The notes below the pieces were generated by a model. That model was not told the origin of the DNA and did not search any database. It saw only the letters and a list, made by a program, of their open reading frames with translations. From assembly GCA_902651635.1 (NCBI GenBank), contig CACRSC010000053.1:124001-188000 (forward strand): a stretch of 64,000 nt of DNA. The letters run 5' to 3'. The position numbers and the translations under genes were made by a program. Below are positions 44,336 to 54,493 of the stretch, one piece after another; position 1 is the stretch's first letter, and every line of letters starts with the position of its first letter. The DNA is from Mastigamoeba balamuthi. Its lineage: Eukaryota > Evosea > Mastigamoebida > Mastigamoebidae.

Positions 44336-46933
44336 ATGTCGTCGCGCGCCCCCGACGCCCGCTTGACTGTCGCTCAGTACTTAGCGCGGGCCAAGGGCGC
44401 CCCGGGACCCGCCCAGGCCCCCCAGCCACAGCCACAGCCACAGCAGCCACAGCAGCCACAGCCCCAGCAGCCCCAGCAGCAGCAGCAGATGCGCGAGGGC
44501 CGAGCAGCGGGTGGCACGGCGGCAGACGCGGGCGAGAGCGACACGCGACGGCGCGAGAAGATCGCGTCGCTGCTGACGACGTCGCGGCCCTCGGCCCCGC
44601 GCGAGCGCGACGCCCTGTGCGGCGGCTGCGGGGGCGCCAGCGGCGAGGGGCCCGAGCGGAAGCGCAGGCGGCTGGGCAGCGGGGGCGTGGACGAGGGGCT
44701 CTTGGGGTGGAGGGGCAAGGAGGCGCTGGCGCCGGGCGAGCTGCCCAGCGTCATGGACGCGCTGGCAGAGGACTACATGCCCGACGCGCAGATCGAGGCC
44801 CTCGAGTCGGTCGAGTCGCTCTTCACCCTCATAGGCACGCAGGCCTCGCGCTGGCACCGCACCTCCTCCCACCCCACGCTTGCCCTGGCCACTCCCTCAG
44901 CACGGCGCTCTCGGCATCACGCGTGTGACCCTCTGCCTCTCTCCTCTCTCCTCTCTCCTCTCTCTCCTCTCTCCTCTCTCCTCTCTCCTCTCTCCTCTCT
45001 CTCCTCTCCTCTCTGCTCTCTGCTCTCCCCCCTCTGCCTCTCTCTCTCGCGCCCCGCAATACCGTGGAGAGCGACTGGGAGGGGGGACGTCTGTGTCCCC
45101 TTTCACCCTTGGGACGCGCGCGAGGACCCTGCGGGGTGGAGCTTGGGCGATGCGGCTCCGATTGCGCGAGCCGTGGCGGGCACAGCAGCACGGCAGAGCA
45201 CGCGAGCGGGGCGACTGACAGGGATGGCGGGTGGCTTGGGGCTTGAGCAGAGGAGGCGTGGTGGTTCTACATGGACGTGTACCGCGAGGCCTACCCGGAC
45301 CTCCCCGACCTCGGCTTCAGGGACTTTGCGCAGTCCTGTGCGCCCACAGCCCCCCCTTCCTCACTCAGTCTATGCTCACCCGAGGGCCTGCCTGCGTGGG
45401 CACAACCGTCCCTTTTGTCTTGGCATCGGCAGTGTTTGAGCACAGCGAGCGGCTGGGCAAGGTGCGCGACGTGATTGTGAACTTCACGGGGTTCGACAAG
45501 CTCTGCCACAAGTTCCTACAGTACAAGGGCACCGCCCCCTGCGCGGGCGCGGCGATCCTGAGCCCCGACCTCGAGCGCGTGCTCGTCGTCAAGGGCTTCG
45601 TGGGGGGCTGGGGGTTTCCCAAGGGCAAGATCAAGGAGAGCGAGGAGCCCTGGCAGTGCGCCGCCCGCGAGGTCCGCGAGGAGACGGGCCTCGACCTCTC
45701 GGCCAAGATCAGCAAGGCCCGCTCGATCAAGGCCGTCTGCGGGCGCCGCACCGTCGAGCTCTTTGTCGTCGCCGACGTCTCGATCACCCTCAAGCTCGGC
45801 GCCCTCACGCGCAACGAGATCAAGGCACGCGGGGCCCCAGCTGCTCCGGCTGCTGCTGCTGCTGCTCGCCCAGAGGGAGTCTAAGCTGGTGTGCGGCTGT
45901 GCGGGGCCTGCAGGGGATCGAGTGGCACTACCTGAGCGACGTGGAGAACAGGGCCAACTCGGGCAAGTACATCGGCATCGTGCAGTTTGCGCCGAAGCTG
46001 CGCGAGTGGATCGCGGACGAGAGGAGGCGGCGGTCGGAGGACCTCGCCCTGCTGCGGGTGCTCGAGGGTCTGCCCCCTCAGTGCGGCAACGAACAGTCGC
46101 CGCCTCAGCAGCAGCAGCCGGCTGCCCCTATGCCCCCGCCCCCCGTCGCCGTGCCCCAGACCGCAGCGCCACCGATGGTGGCCGTCGAGGCGCAGCCCCC
46201 CGTCCCCCAGGCGACGTTCTACGAGCAGCCGCCGCCGCAGGTCGTCATGCTGCAGGCCAGCGTCCCCGATTACGTCTACGCGCAGCAGCAGCAGCCGCCA
46301 CCGATGCCCGTCGCAGCGATGCCAGCGCAGCAGCAGCCACACGAATGCCTCGACGCGATGCCGCCACCGGTCACACCGCCCAACGACCCCCCGCCGCCCC
46401 CCGTGAGTGTGCCTGTAGACCACGCGGTGGCGCAGGGACAGCAGCGAGTGACGCCAGTGACCCAGCGGGGCCGCGGGAGGGAGAACGGGGCCAGGGGTGC
46501 GCGCAGGGGTGGCGGGAGACCCTACGGTCAGAGAGGGGCACGCGCACGGCACACGCAGCATGTAGAACCACGACGCTATGCGGGGTCATGCCCGCCCCCG
46601 ATACAGGAACCGTTCCTGGACCGAGGGTGCGCTGCCCAGTTCGAGCCTGCGTGCCAGCAGTATCAGCCGCCGCCGCCGCCGCAGCAGCAGCAGCAGCAGC
46701 CGCAGCAGTACTACCCGCAGACGCAGTTCGACATGGCGATGCAGCCACAGGTGGTCGCAGAGGCGCCAGCGATGATGCCCGTGGGCCCGATGGGTATGCC
46801 GGAGCCGCAGCCGCAGTACTTCGATCCTATGGCAGCGGGTGGCTATGTGTATGAGCCGCAACCGCCCCAGCAGCCGCCGGTGGTCTACGCGCAGTACCCT
46901 CCCAACAACGGCGCGCCTGCAGGGTACTGGTAG
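44336..46933 (+). CDS. DCP2: mRNA-decapping enzyme DCP2
   Basis: Four exons: 44336-44834, 45251-45337, 45433-45824, 45914-46933; 665 aa. The N-terminal 120 aa are Q/P-rich, with a basic KRRRL patch. The DCP2 box A helical domain (LFTLIEEAWWFYMDVYREAYPD) is assembled across the first splice. The Nudix domain carries GFPKGKIKESEEPWQCAAREVREETG, with all Nudix Glu residues present, then box B (GIEWHYLSD). It removes the 5' cap to give m7GDP in P-bodies, activated by DCP1. The C-terminal 280 aa are Pro/Gln-rich with an RGRGREN patch, as in other disordered DCP2 tails. Two of three introns have GC donors (GCACGC). The 416-nt first intron contains a CT-rich minisatellite. Confidence 0.9.
44939..45012. 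repeat. CTCTCCT minisatellite in DCP2 intron 1
   Basis: Nearly pure repetition of CTCTCCTCT units. It is polypyrimidine on the coding strand, about 240 nt before the acceptor. Confidence 0.9.
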
Positions 46934-47280
46934 AAGAAACAAATGCACTGCTGTATTGTTGCCGTGCTGGGATTCGTTGCGTTTGAGGTTGCGAGTGGGA
47001 GGCAGCGGGCATTCAGGTATGCTCTGCTGCACGGTGTGTTTGTTGGTGTGCCGGAATCCCCGAGGAGAAGTTGAGAGAAAAGGCCGCCTCTGTGCCCCAC
47101 GCTGAGGGGGGAGCACTGGGCGGTCGCTACATACACCCAAAAGGGGGGTGTGGATGGGGTGTGAATCGCATCACGCGTGGTGGTGCGACGATGAGAGAGC
47201 TACTACTGTTCCACGGACGACACGGGTGTACCCAAAACTGGCCGAATCGTAGAGACCTCGCGTGGCGGTGCCTGCCCCCC
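46934..47280. other. Convergent intergenic space
   Basis: 347 bp between the 3' ends of DCP2 and the coiled-coil gene. Nothing recognised. Confidence 0.5.
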
Positions 47281-49329
47281 CTAGAGCCTGAGGAGCGACC
47301 TGCTGCACGGCACCAGCGTGGTGGCCGACTTGGTGTGGTCGACCTTGGCGGGCGGCGTCGTCGTGGTCGCGTTGTGTGTCGAGTTCTCCTTGTCCGAGGC
47401 CACCGCGGCCGAGTCGGCCTTGGCCGCCGCGTACTCGCCGGTCGACCTGTGGTGGCGCTTCCTGCTGCCAGCCGACGACCGCTTGGAGCTCCTGCGCCCG
47501 AGCATCTTGCCGATGCTCTTGGTCGTCGCGACGCTGTCGGGGCTCCCGACCACCGAGAGCGACGACATGGTCCTGCGCGGCGACAGGGCCACCGCGCGGG
47601 CCACGGCGTCGTGGACCCTCGCCCTCAGGTCGCGCGCGGCCTCGTACATGCACTCGAGCGTCGTCGCCGAGGCCACGAGGTCCTGGCGCATCGTCGCCGC
47701 CTCCTTGACCGCCGCCGTCTCGCACTCTGCGGGCCTCGTGTCCCACTCGGCGCCGCTGCCGTCGCCGCCGCCCGGCGCCTCCTTGCGCCTGCGCAGCAGG
47801 CAGGACCGCTGCGACCTGTGCTCGAGCGCCGTCGAGAGCTCCCTGGCGCGCGTCCTGTCCGACACGCGCTGCTCGGCCATCGCGGCGATGGCGCGCTCGA
47901 GGACGGGCATCCGCACGCACGAGGCGTCGACGGCGTCGCGCAGCTGCAGCGCGTGGCACTCAAACGCCGACAGCCCGCGCTCCGCCTCCTCCGCCGCCTC
48001 CCGCGCCCCCGCGAGCGCGAAGAGCGCCGCGTCGCGCTCGGCCGCCGCCCGCGCGGCCTTCTGCGCGAGCCTGTGCTGCTCGTCGAGCTGCTCGTCGAGC
48101 ATCTCGCGCGAGGCGTTGAGCGCACGCCCGAGGTCCTCCGCGCGCCCCTCGAGCGTCGCCACGAGCTGCTCGAGCTGCCCCACGCGCTGCGCCCGCTGCT
48201 CCGACTCGCGGTGCGCCGCGTCGAGCTGGCCGCGGGCCTCTGCGAGGTCGCGCGCGTGCTCGCGGTCGCTGCGGGCGAGCTGCGACTTGAGCTCGCGCGA
48301 CTTGGCCTCGAGGGCGTCGGCTGAGCCCCGGGCCAGCGAGAGCGCCTCCCGCGCCTGCCGCAGCTCCAGCGCACGCGACTCGAGCTGCACCAGCAGCGCC
48401 GGGTCGGCCCTCGCGGGGCTCCCGGGCGGCGACGACACAGACGAGCTCCTGCCGCGCTGCGTCGCTGCGGGTTCGCGTGCGGACATCAGCGGACGGAAGG
48501 GGAGAAGATACGCGGATCTTCGCCAATACGGGGCGGGGGTGGGGGGAAACGCACCGAGGGCTGTCTGGGCCTGGTTCTCGTAGTAGAGGAGCTGCTCCTT
48601 GGCCTTCTTGTGGTCCTGTGTTGAGATTTGTGTTTTTGTTTTTTTTCCCGCTTTAGCGTGGGGGTTTATTTTCGCGGTTTGAATTTGAAATTTTGAATTT
48701 GAAACCGCATCGGGCCTATGGGAAAAAATGATGCAACTTTCTACACGAGAGCAAAAAAAACAAACAAAAGTGCCACGGGGGAAAACGAAAATAAAAAAAG
48801 CGCGCGCTGCGGGGTGGGATCGCGTATACGTGCCCTCGTCTCCGCCCTGAGCTTCTCGATCAGGCTGTCCCTGTCCGCCGCGATGGCCCTCCTCTGCACG
48901 GTGACGCCGCGGAAGAGAGGGGGGGGGGAAACGATCATTTGAATATTTGAATTTCCCGTTGTCTGATTCGTGCGCGCGCGATGCGCGCGGGGGGACACGC
49001 ACGTCCGAGCGCAGCTCCTCGAGCTCGCGCTGCATGGCCAGCGTGCGGCCAGTCTCCTGCTGCAGGAGGCTCTCGAGCTGGACGACGCGCTTCTCGAGCT
49101 GCCCGGCCTTCTTCGCGCGCGGCGTTGCTCGTCAGAGATACGGGCCACTCGAGTGGGCGGAGAGGGGAGTGGGGACAGCGGGGCGGAACAGAGGGCAGGC
49201 AGAACGTCTTTCCGCGCGTTTTGCCAGCTCGGGCGGGGGAGGGTGGGTGGAGAGGGAGGGGGGGGGAGGGTGTGCCTTCTGGCTGAGCGCGAGAGGGTCG
49301 GGGATGCCGTTGCGGGACCAGTTCATCAT
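47281..49329 (-). CDS. Coiled-coil protein of unknown function
   Basis: Five exons: 49276-49329, 49003-49107, 48834-48893, 48555-48615, 47281-48464; 487 aa. After MMNWSRNGIPDPLA there is long heptad-rich coiled coil (QLEKRVVQLESLLQQETG, EKLRAETR, KEQLLYYENQAQ, then about 250 aa rich in Ala/Arg/Glu/Leu). The C-terminus is a basic, Ser/Thr-rich tail of about 110 aa (RRSSKRSSAGSRKRHHR). Size and layout suggest a cytoskeletal, centrosomal or membrane-tethering scaffold, but no family is recognised. Introns 48616-48833 (GCACGT) and 49108-49275 (GCACAC) have GC donors. Intron 48465-48554 contains the palindromic motif. All junctions keep frame and the heptad pattern continues across them. Confidence 0.72.
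48505..48520. repeat. Palindromic motif AAGATACGCGGATCTT inside an intron of the coiled-coil gene
   Basis: 5-bp arms AAGAT/ATCTT around 6 nt. Shares 15 nt with the copy at 43329-43343. Confidence 0.4.
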
Positions 49330-50376
49330 CGTGGGAGAGTGCTGTTGAGTGTGTGCCGAAAATAGGAGAAGGGGGCACTGGTGTTGGGTGGGGGTGGGTG
49401 GGTGGGATGCGGGTGGGTGGTGGGCCACTGCCTGGGGGTGTAATTGTGGTTGTGGCGCTGATTTTTTTCTCTCTTCGCTCGTTATGGAATGACCGCCTTT
49501 TCCTGTGCCTTTGAATCTTGCTCGATCGAGGATGGGCTGCTTTCGTGGCGAGTCGCTCCCGCCCCCGATTGCACCCAGAGAGCGAGATTCGGTGTGTGGC
49601 ACCTTCTGGCGGGGATGCAGAGCCGGCGAAGCGAAGGTTGATTATCGAGGAAGATTGATCAGAGAACGGGAGGACTGTTGCCTCTGGCAGAGCCGGCACG
49701 ACCCGCACCCAGCTCAGGACAGTCCTACCCAACAACACCTTCAGTCAACCAGGACGCTGCACTGCCGCGCAGTGTAATGCCGTGTAACATTATTTCTTCG
49801 CGGGCAAAAACACCAAAACGCAGCCCGGAACGGCCGATCGTCGGGATACGGCGTCGGCCGCTGCCCGCGAGCCTCGGGAACTCACAGGCCCACTAGGACC
49901 GAGCCCCAGCAGCACCGTGGCTGCGCCCACGAGCATCCACTCTGCGGTCGCTGGCCCGCAGAATGGCTTTTTCTGCTGAATTTCTCGATCGGCAAGCGAG
50001 GCGAGAGCGCATTTGCATCGAAACTCAAAACAGGAGCGGGGGCTGTTTTGCCTGGCGCTTTGCCAAGCGTTTGGAGCCCCTGCTATTCTGGACCATCGCC
50101 CAGTGGTGACCGGCGCGGTGGCCACTGCTGAGCGGTGCCACTGGCCACAGATCGGCGGACAGCCGCAGCAGAGGGCTTTGCCGAGCAGACTTCTTGATCG
50201 GGCATCTGCGGCTCCGCGCAGGGCACACGTCTCTCACTCGTGGGTAGGGCACGCTTTTACATGCAGCATTATCGCACGGCGTATCACGCATGGAGCGAGC
50301 AACAAGACAGAACCGCAAGAGGCGCTGCGAATTCTTAACGAGTAAACAAATAACTTAACGAGGGCGGGCCCGCTCG
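49330..50376. other. Intergenic, nothing recognised
   Basis: About 1 kb between two minus-strand genes. GGGTGG-rich simple sequence at 49375-49440 could form G-quadruplexes. No coding exon or RNA gene was recognised. Confidence 0.45.
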
Positions 50377-52692
50377 CTAGAACTGCGAGCCCTCCAACGG
50401 CCAGTTGGCCGCGAGCTCCGTGGCCTCGACGACGCAGCACCCGCAGGCCGCTGCCCTGACGCCGTCGACGCGGAGCAGCGCGTTGGGCGACACCACCACG
50501 AGGCCCGCGGGCGCCTGCTCCGCAAACGGCGAGACGTTCTTGGCGTGCGACACTGCCAGCCGCAGCACGACGCCCTCGGGCCCCGACTCCTCCATCGCAA
50601 GCTCGGGCACCAGCGTGGCGCAGAGCATGCCGGAGAGCCGCACGCTGCCGCCGTGGGCGTAGCGCGAGAGGTCGCGCCTCGTGCAGCCGACGTAGACGAC
50701 CCCGGCAAAGTCGGGCAGCTTGGCAAGCGCGCGGAACAGGAACCACAGGTAGCCTCTCCACCGCCGCACCTGCCCGCCCTGCGCGCAGGTCAGAACGGGG
50801 GTAGGGGGGCGTTGCGCTCTGCGGGGCCCCTCACGTCTCGTCGGAACAGAGCGTCGGCCAGGTCCCTCCCATCGGCGGTGAAGCACACGCTGGCGAAGGC
50901 GGAGACCGCGAGGGCGTCGGCCTCGCAGAGCCCGCTCCACTTGGCCTGAGCGCGGGGCAGGGCGCCCCCTCAGTGCCACAGGCGCGCAGGGGGAGGACGG
51001 AAGCCCACATACGACAGCGGAGGCGACTGGCCGGCGGAGCACAGCAGAGAAGCGCTGGAGCAGCGCGCCGTCGTCCGCGCACGGGCCGCCGCCGCCCGTG
51101 GCCCGCGCGAGCTCCTGGGCGCACGAGCACGGCGGCCTGTAGCCCTCGCCGAACCGCAGGAGGCCTTTGTACGTCGTCCCGTGGAAATCAGGAATCAAGT
51201 AGGGGCTGAGCTGCGCCTGGGCGCTGCCACCCCCAGCTCCTCGCAGGGCGTCGAGGCCGCGCTGGAACGCCCCGTAGAGGTCGCCGCCCAGCAGCTCCCT
51301 GATCCTCGCGTGCTGCCCCTCCGACACCTCGGCGCCGCTGCGGGCCAGCTGCAGGCAGAGCTCCACGCTGCGCCTCTGGGCGGCCGCGAGGATGGGCGAG
51401 AGCTCTTCGCTGCCGCCCCGTGCGCCGGCGTCCGCGCCGCAGCGGAGCAGAACGCCCACGACGGCCCCGTGCCCGCCCTCGCAGGCGACGCGCAGCGGGG
51501 TCGTGCGGGCGTGCGCGTGGGCCCTGTTGGGGTTGGCGCCCGCGCGCAGCAGGACCTCGGCGACGTCCGCGCGGCCGCGCCTGCAGGCGGACCACAGCGC
51601 CGTGGCCCCGCCGGCCTCGCGCTGGTCGATGTCCGCCGCGTAGCCCGCGACGAGCGCCGCGAGCTCCGCGCTGCCCGAGCAGGCGGCGATCGACAGCGGC
51701 GTCGCCCCGAGGGCGTCGCGCGCGCCGGCCCTCGCCCCGGCGTCGAGCAGCGCGCGGGCGACGGCGACGTGCGAGCCCAGGCAGGCCAGGTGCAGCGGCG
51801 TCTGGCGCGCGGGCGAGTTGGTCGCGCTGGGGTCCGCGCCCGCGCGCAGCAGCAGCCCCGCGAGCTCCGCCGACCCCGCCCTGCAGGCCGCGTGCAGCGC
51901 CGTGTAGCCGCTGTCCCCGGCCGCGCCGTTGACGTCAGCCGCAGTGGCGCGCGCGAGGATCCCGCGCGCCTGCACGGAGTCGCCGCGAGCGACGGCGTCG
52001 ACGAGGCGCGCGGAGCAGCCGGCGCGGGTCCTGTGCACCAGGGCCGCGACGCGGAGGCGCAGCAGGGGCGCGGGGGCCTGCGAGGTGGCCAGCTGGGCCA
52101 GGAGCGTGTCGCTGAGGCGGTCCGAGGAGGCGCCGTGCGTCAGGAGGCGCTTGGCGGCGGCGACGTTGCCGGCGGCGCAGGCGGCCACGACGGGCGTCGC
52201 GCCGTCGGCGTCCTCGGCCTCGGCGTTGGCCCGCGCCTCGAGCAGCGCGTCGAGCACGTCGTGGTGGAACCCCAGCACCGCCGCGTGCAGCGCGGTGACG
52301 TGCGTGCCTGCAGTTGGCTTTTCAGAATTGGAGGGGCGGAATGGAATTCAATTGGAATTGGGAAAGGAGGGGGGAAATGTACGATGCGTCCGGACGTCCG
52401 GGCTGTCGCCCGCTCGCAGCAGGGCCCTGACGGCCTCGGCGTTGCCCAGGACCGCGGCGCAGAGCAGCGGCGTGGCGCCGGTCCTGTTGCGGGCGTCGCG
52501 GCGGTGGTGGTGGCGCAGGAGCTCCGCGAGGACGCCGACGTCGGGGCAGCGGGCGGCCGCGTGGAGCAGAGTGTCGCCCGAGGCTGGGTCGGCGTAGAGG
52601 AGGGCGTCGGGAGGCGCGGAGGCCAGCAGGGCCAGGGTCTGGGCCGAGCGGCCCCGGACGACGGCCTCGAACAGCTCACGGCCGCTGCTCAT
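50377..52692 (-). CDS. Ankyrin-repeat protein with C-terminal ADP-ribosyltransferase-like domain
   Basis: Four exons: 52383-52692, 51043-52307, 50835-50945, 50377-50778; 695 aa. About ten ankyrin repeats (TPLHLACLGSHVAVARALLDAG-like units) fill residues 1-430. The rest resembles an arginine-type mono-ADP-ribosyltransferase fold: a long N-terminal segment, EADALAVSAFASVCFTADG where ARTs have the Y-S-S-x-Y/NxLR region, then FRALAKLPDFAGVVYVG where ARTs have KLP...VYRG. The R-S-E catalytic residues are not obvious: VYVG replaces VYRG, and no clear E-x-E is visible. The enzyme may therefore be inactive or divergent. No signal peptide, so probably cytosolic. The family call for the C-terminal half is moderately confident only. 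Confidence 0.68.
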
Positions 52693-52717
52693 GTAAAACG
52701 CACAAAAAACCCGGGAA

Positions 52718-52731
52718 AGATCCCCGAATCT
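52718..52731. promoter_or_regulatory. Palindromic motif variant AGATCCCCGAATCT
   Basis: AGAT/ATCT arms around 6 nt, 26 nt upstream of the ankyrin-ART-like ATG. Weak relative of the 26566 and 43871 elements. Confidence 0.25.
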
Positions 52732-52779
52732 CACGCGGATACACAATTGTGCCAGAAATCTCCGCTTATGAAAAGCAAC

Positions 52780-52851
52780 GCCGACCGAGGGGGTCGAACC
52801 CTCGACCACACGGTTAAGAGCCGTGCGCTCTACCGACTGAGCTAGGTCGGC
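52780..52851 (-). tRNA. tRNA-Lys (anticodon CTT)
   Basis: 72-nt cloverleaf without intron: acceptor stem GCCGACC/GGTCGGC, D-arm with TAGCTCAGTCGG (A box), anticodon stem CACGG/CCGTG with loop CTCTTAA giving anticodon CTT, and T-arm GAGGG/CCCTC with loop TTCGACC (B box). No 3' CCA is encoded, as is usual in eukaryotes. It sits between two divergent protein genes. Confidence 0.95.
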
Positions 52852-52970
52852 TGATACATGAAATAGAAGCGCGGGGCCCAGAAGAGGGTGAGATCGCTCC
52901 CTGCGGAGGAGACTGCCGTGGAGGCTCGCGGGTATACTTTACTGTGCACCTGTCTGTTTTCCGTTGCGTT

Positions 52971-54183
52971 ATGCGGCGGGGCAGCCCTGCAGTGTTGTGT
53001 TCGTCGGCGTCCACCACGAGCACTCCACTCTTCTCCGTCTACCCGGACGACGTCCTCCCCGAGCCCGCCCCGTCGCCCCCTCCCGCCCCTCCCCCGCCCG
53101 CCTCGCTCGTCCCGGCCCTGCTCGTCCGCGACCACGTCGTCCCGCGCCTCAGCTCCGCCCGCGACCTCGTCAACCTCTCGCTCGCCCTGCCCCCCGTCCT
53201 CGCCGCCGCCTGCTGCTTCGACTCCCCCGCGCCCGGCCGCCTCCGCGCGCGCCCGGGCGTCGCGCAGGTCCTCTGCGACCGCTTCGTCGACGCGTTTGTC
53301 CGCGGCGACACGGCGGCCGTCTGCGAGCTCTGCGGCGTGCGCGCCTTCGCGGGCGTGCTGGGCGCCGGGGCCCTGGCGGCCAGCGTGGGCCGCGTGTGCG
53401 CCGTCGTGCTCGCGGGGTCGCAGGACGACGCCGACGTCGCCCGCGCGCTCTCCCGCATGCCCGCCGTCTACGCGGGCTTCGCGCGGGCGCCGGCGGCCAC
53501 GGCGGACGAGGCGCTGCGCGCGGCGGTGCTGGCGGGGCTGACGTCGGCCGTGGCGGCGCTGGCGGCGCCGAGGTTCGGGCTGACGCGCGCAGACGCGCGC
53601 AAGTCGGACTCGTTTGTGCTGCGGTTCGCCTGCGCGCTGGGCCACGCAAACGTCGTCCGCCTGCTCACCCGCCCGCCCTACCGCCTCGGCCGCTCCGACG
53701 CGCGGCTCCTGCACAGCTTCGCGCTCAGCGCCGCCTGCGAGAACGGCCACGCCGAGATCGTGCGAGTGCTCGCCGGCGACCCCTTCTACCTCAGCTCGGA
53801 AGACGCGCGAGAAGGCGAGCGCTGGCCCCTCTGCCCTCTCCCCCCTTCTCTTGCGCTGCTTTCCCCCCCTCACTGAACGTGCGGCACACACAGAGGAGTG
53901 CAAGTCCCTGCGGGCGGCCTGCGCCAACGGGCACGCGGACGTGGTCAAGTGCCTCGCCGAGGCGCCGTTCCTGCTGAAGCAGCGGGACGCGCGGGCCAAG
54001 GGCGGCGAGGCGCTGCGCGAGGCGAGCAAGAACGGCCACGCAGACGTCGTCAGGCTGCTGCTCAGCCCGCCGTTCTCGCTGGGCAGGTCCGACGTGCTCC
54101 TGTACGACAGCGCCGCCCTGCGCCTCGCGATACAGGGCGGGCACCCGCAGGTCGTCCGGATGCTGCAGAGCCTCGTCCGTTGA
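52971..54183 (+). CDS. F-box-like / ankyrin-repeat protein
   Basis: Two exons (52971-53814, 53894-54183) give 377 aa. After a Pro-rich start, LLVRDHVVPRLSSARDLVNL and the following residues resemble an F-box. The rest consists of short ankyrin-like repeats with motifs such as CALGHANVVRLLTRPPYRL, CENGHAEIVRVLAGDPF and SKNGHADVVRLLLSPPF. Such proteins are usually SCF substrate receptors, with the repeats choosing the target. The intron begins GCGAGC and ends CACAG, a GC-AG intron; the repeat register continues across it. ATG 52971 is the first in the frame and lies 120 bp after the tRNA. Confidence 0.7.
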
Positions 54184-54493
54184 CTTTTTTCATCACCTGT
54201 CAGCCGTTTTACTCGCCGTTTTCGCATTTGTTGACAAACCAAAACCGCCAACTGCCCCGGCATTCGTTTAGCAGCTTGCGGCTCAGCCACCACAACAGTC
54301 GAAGAACAAAAATAGGTCTGCGTTTGTTGTCGGTTCTGGCGTGCGTTGTCTATACTTGTAAGGGAAGGGTGTAGGGCGATACTGGGGGGGGGTGTCTCAG
54401 ACCCTGGCCGTGGCGGTCAGAGGGTTGTCACCGGGCTCGATCGGCAAGCTCTGGCGGGCTGGCAGTGTCTGCGCTCCACCGCTGCGAAGGAGG
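54184..54493. other. Convergent intergenic space
   Basis: 310 bp between the 3' ends of the F-box/ankyrin gene and TKL kinase 2. Nothing recognised. Confidence 0.5.
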
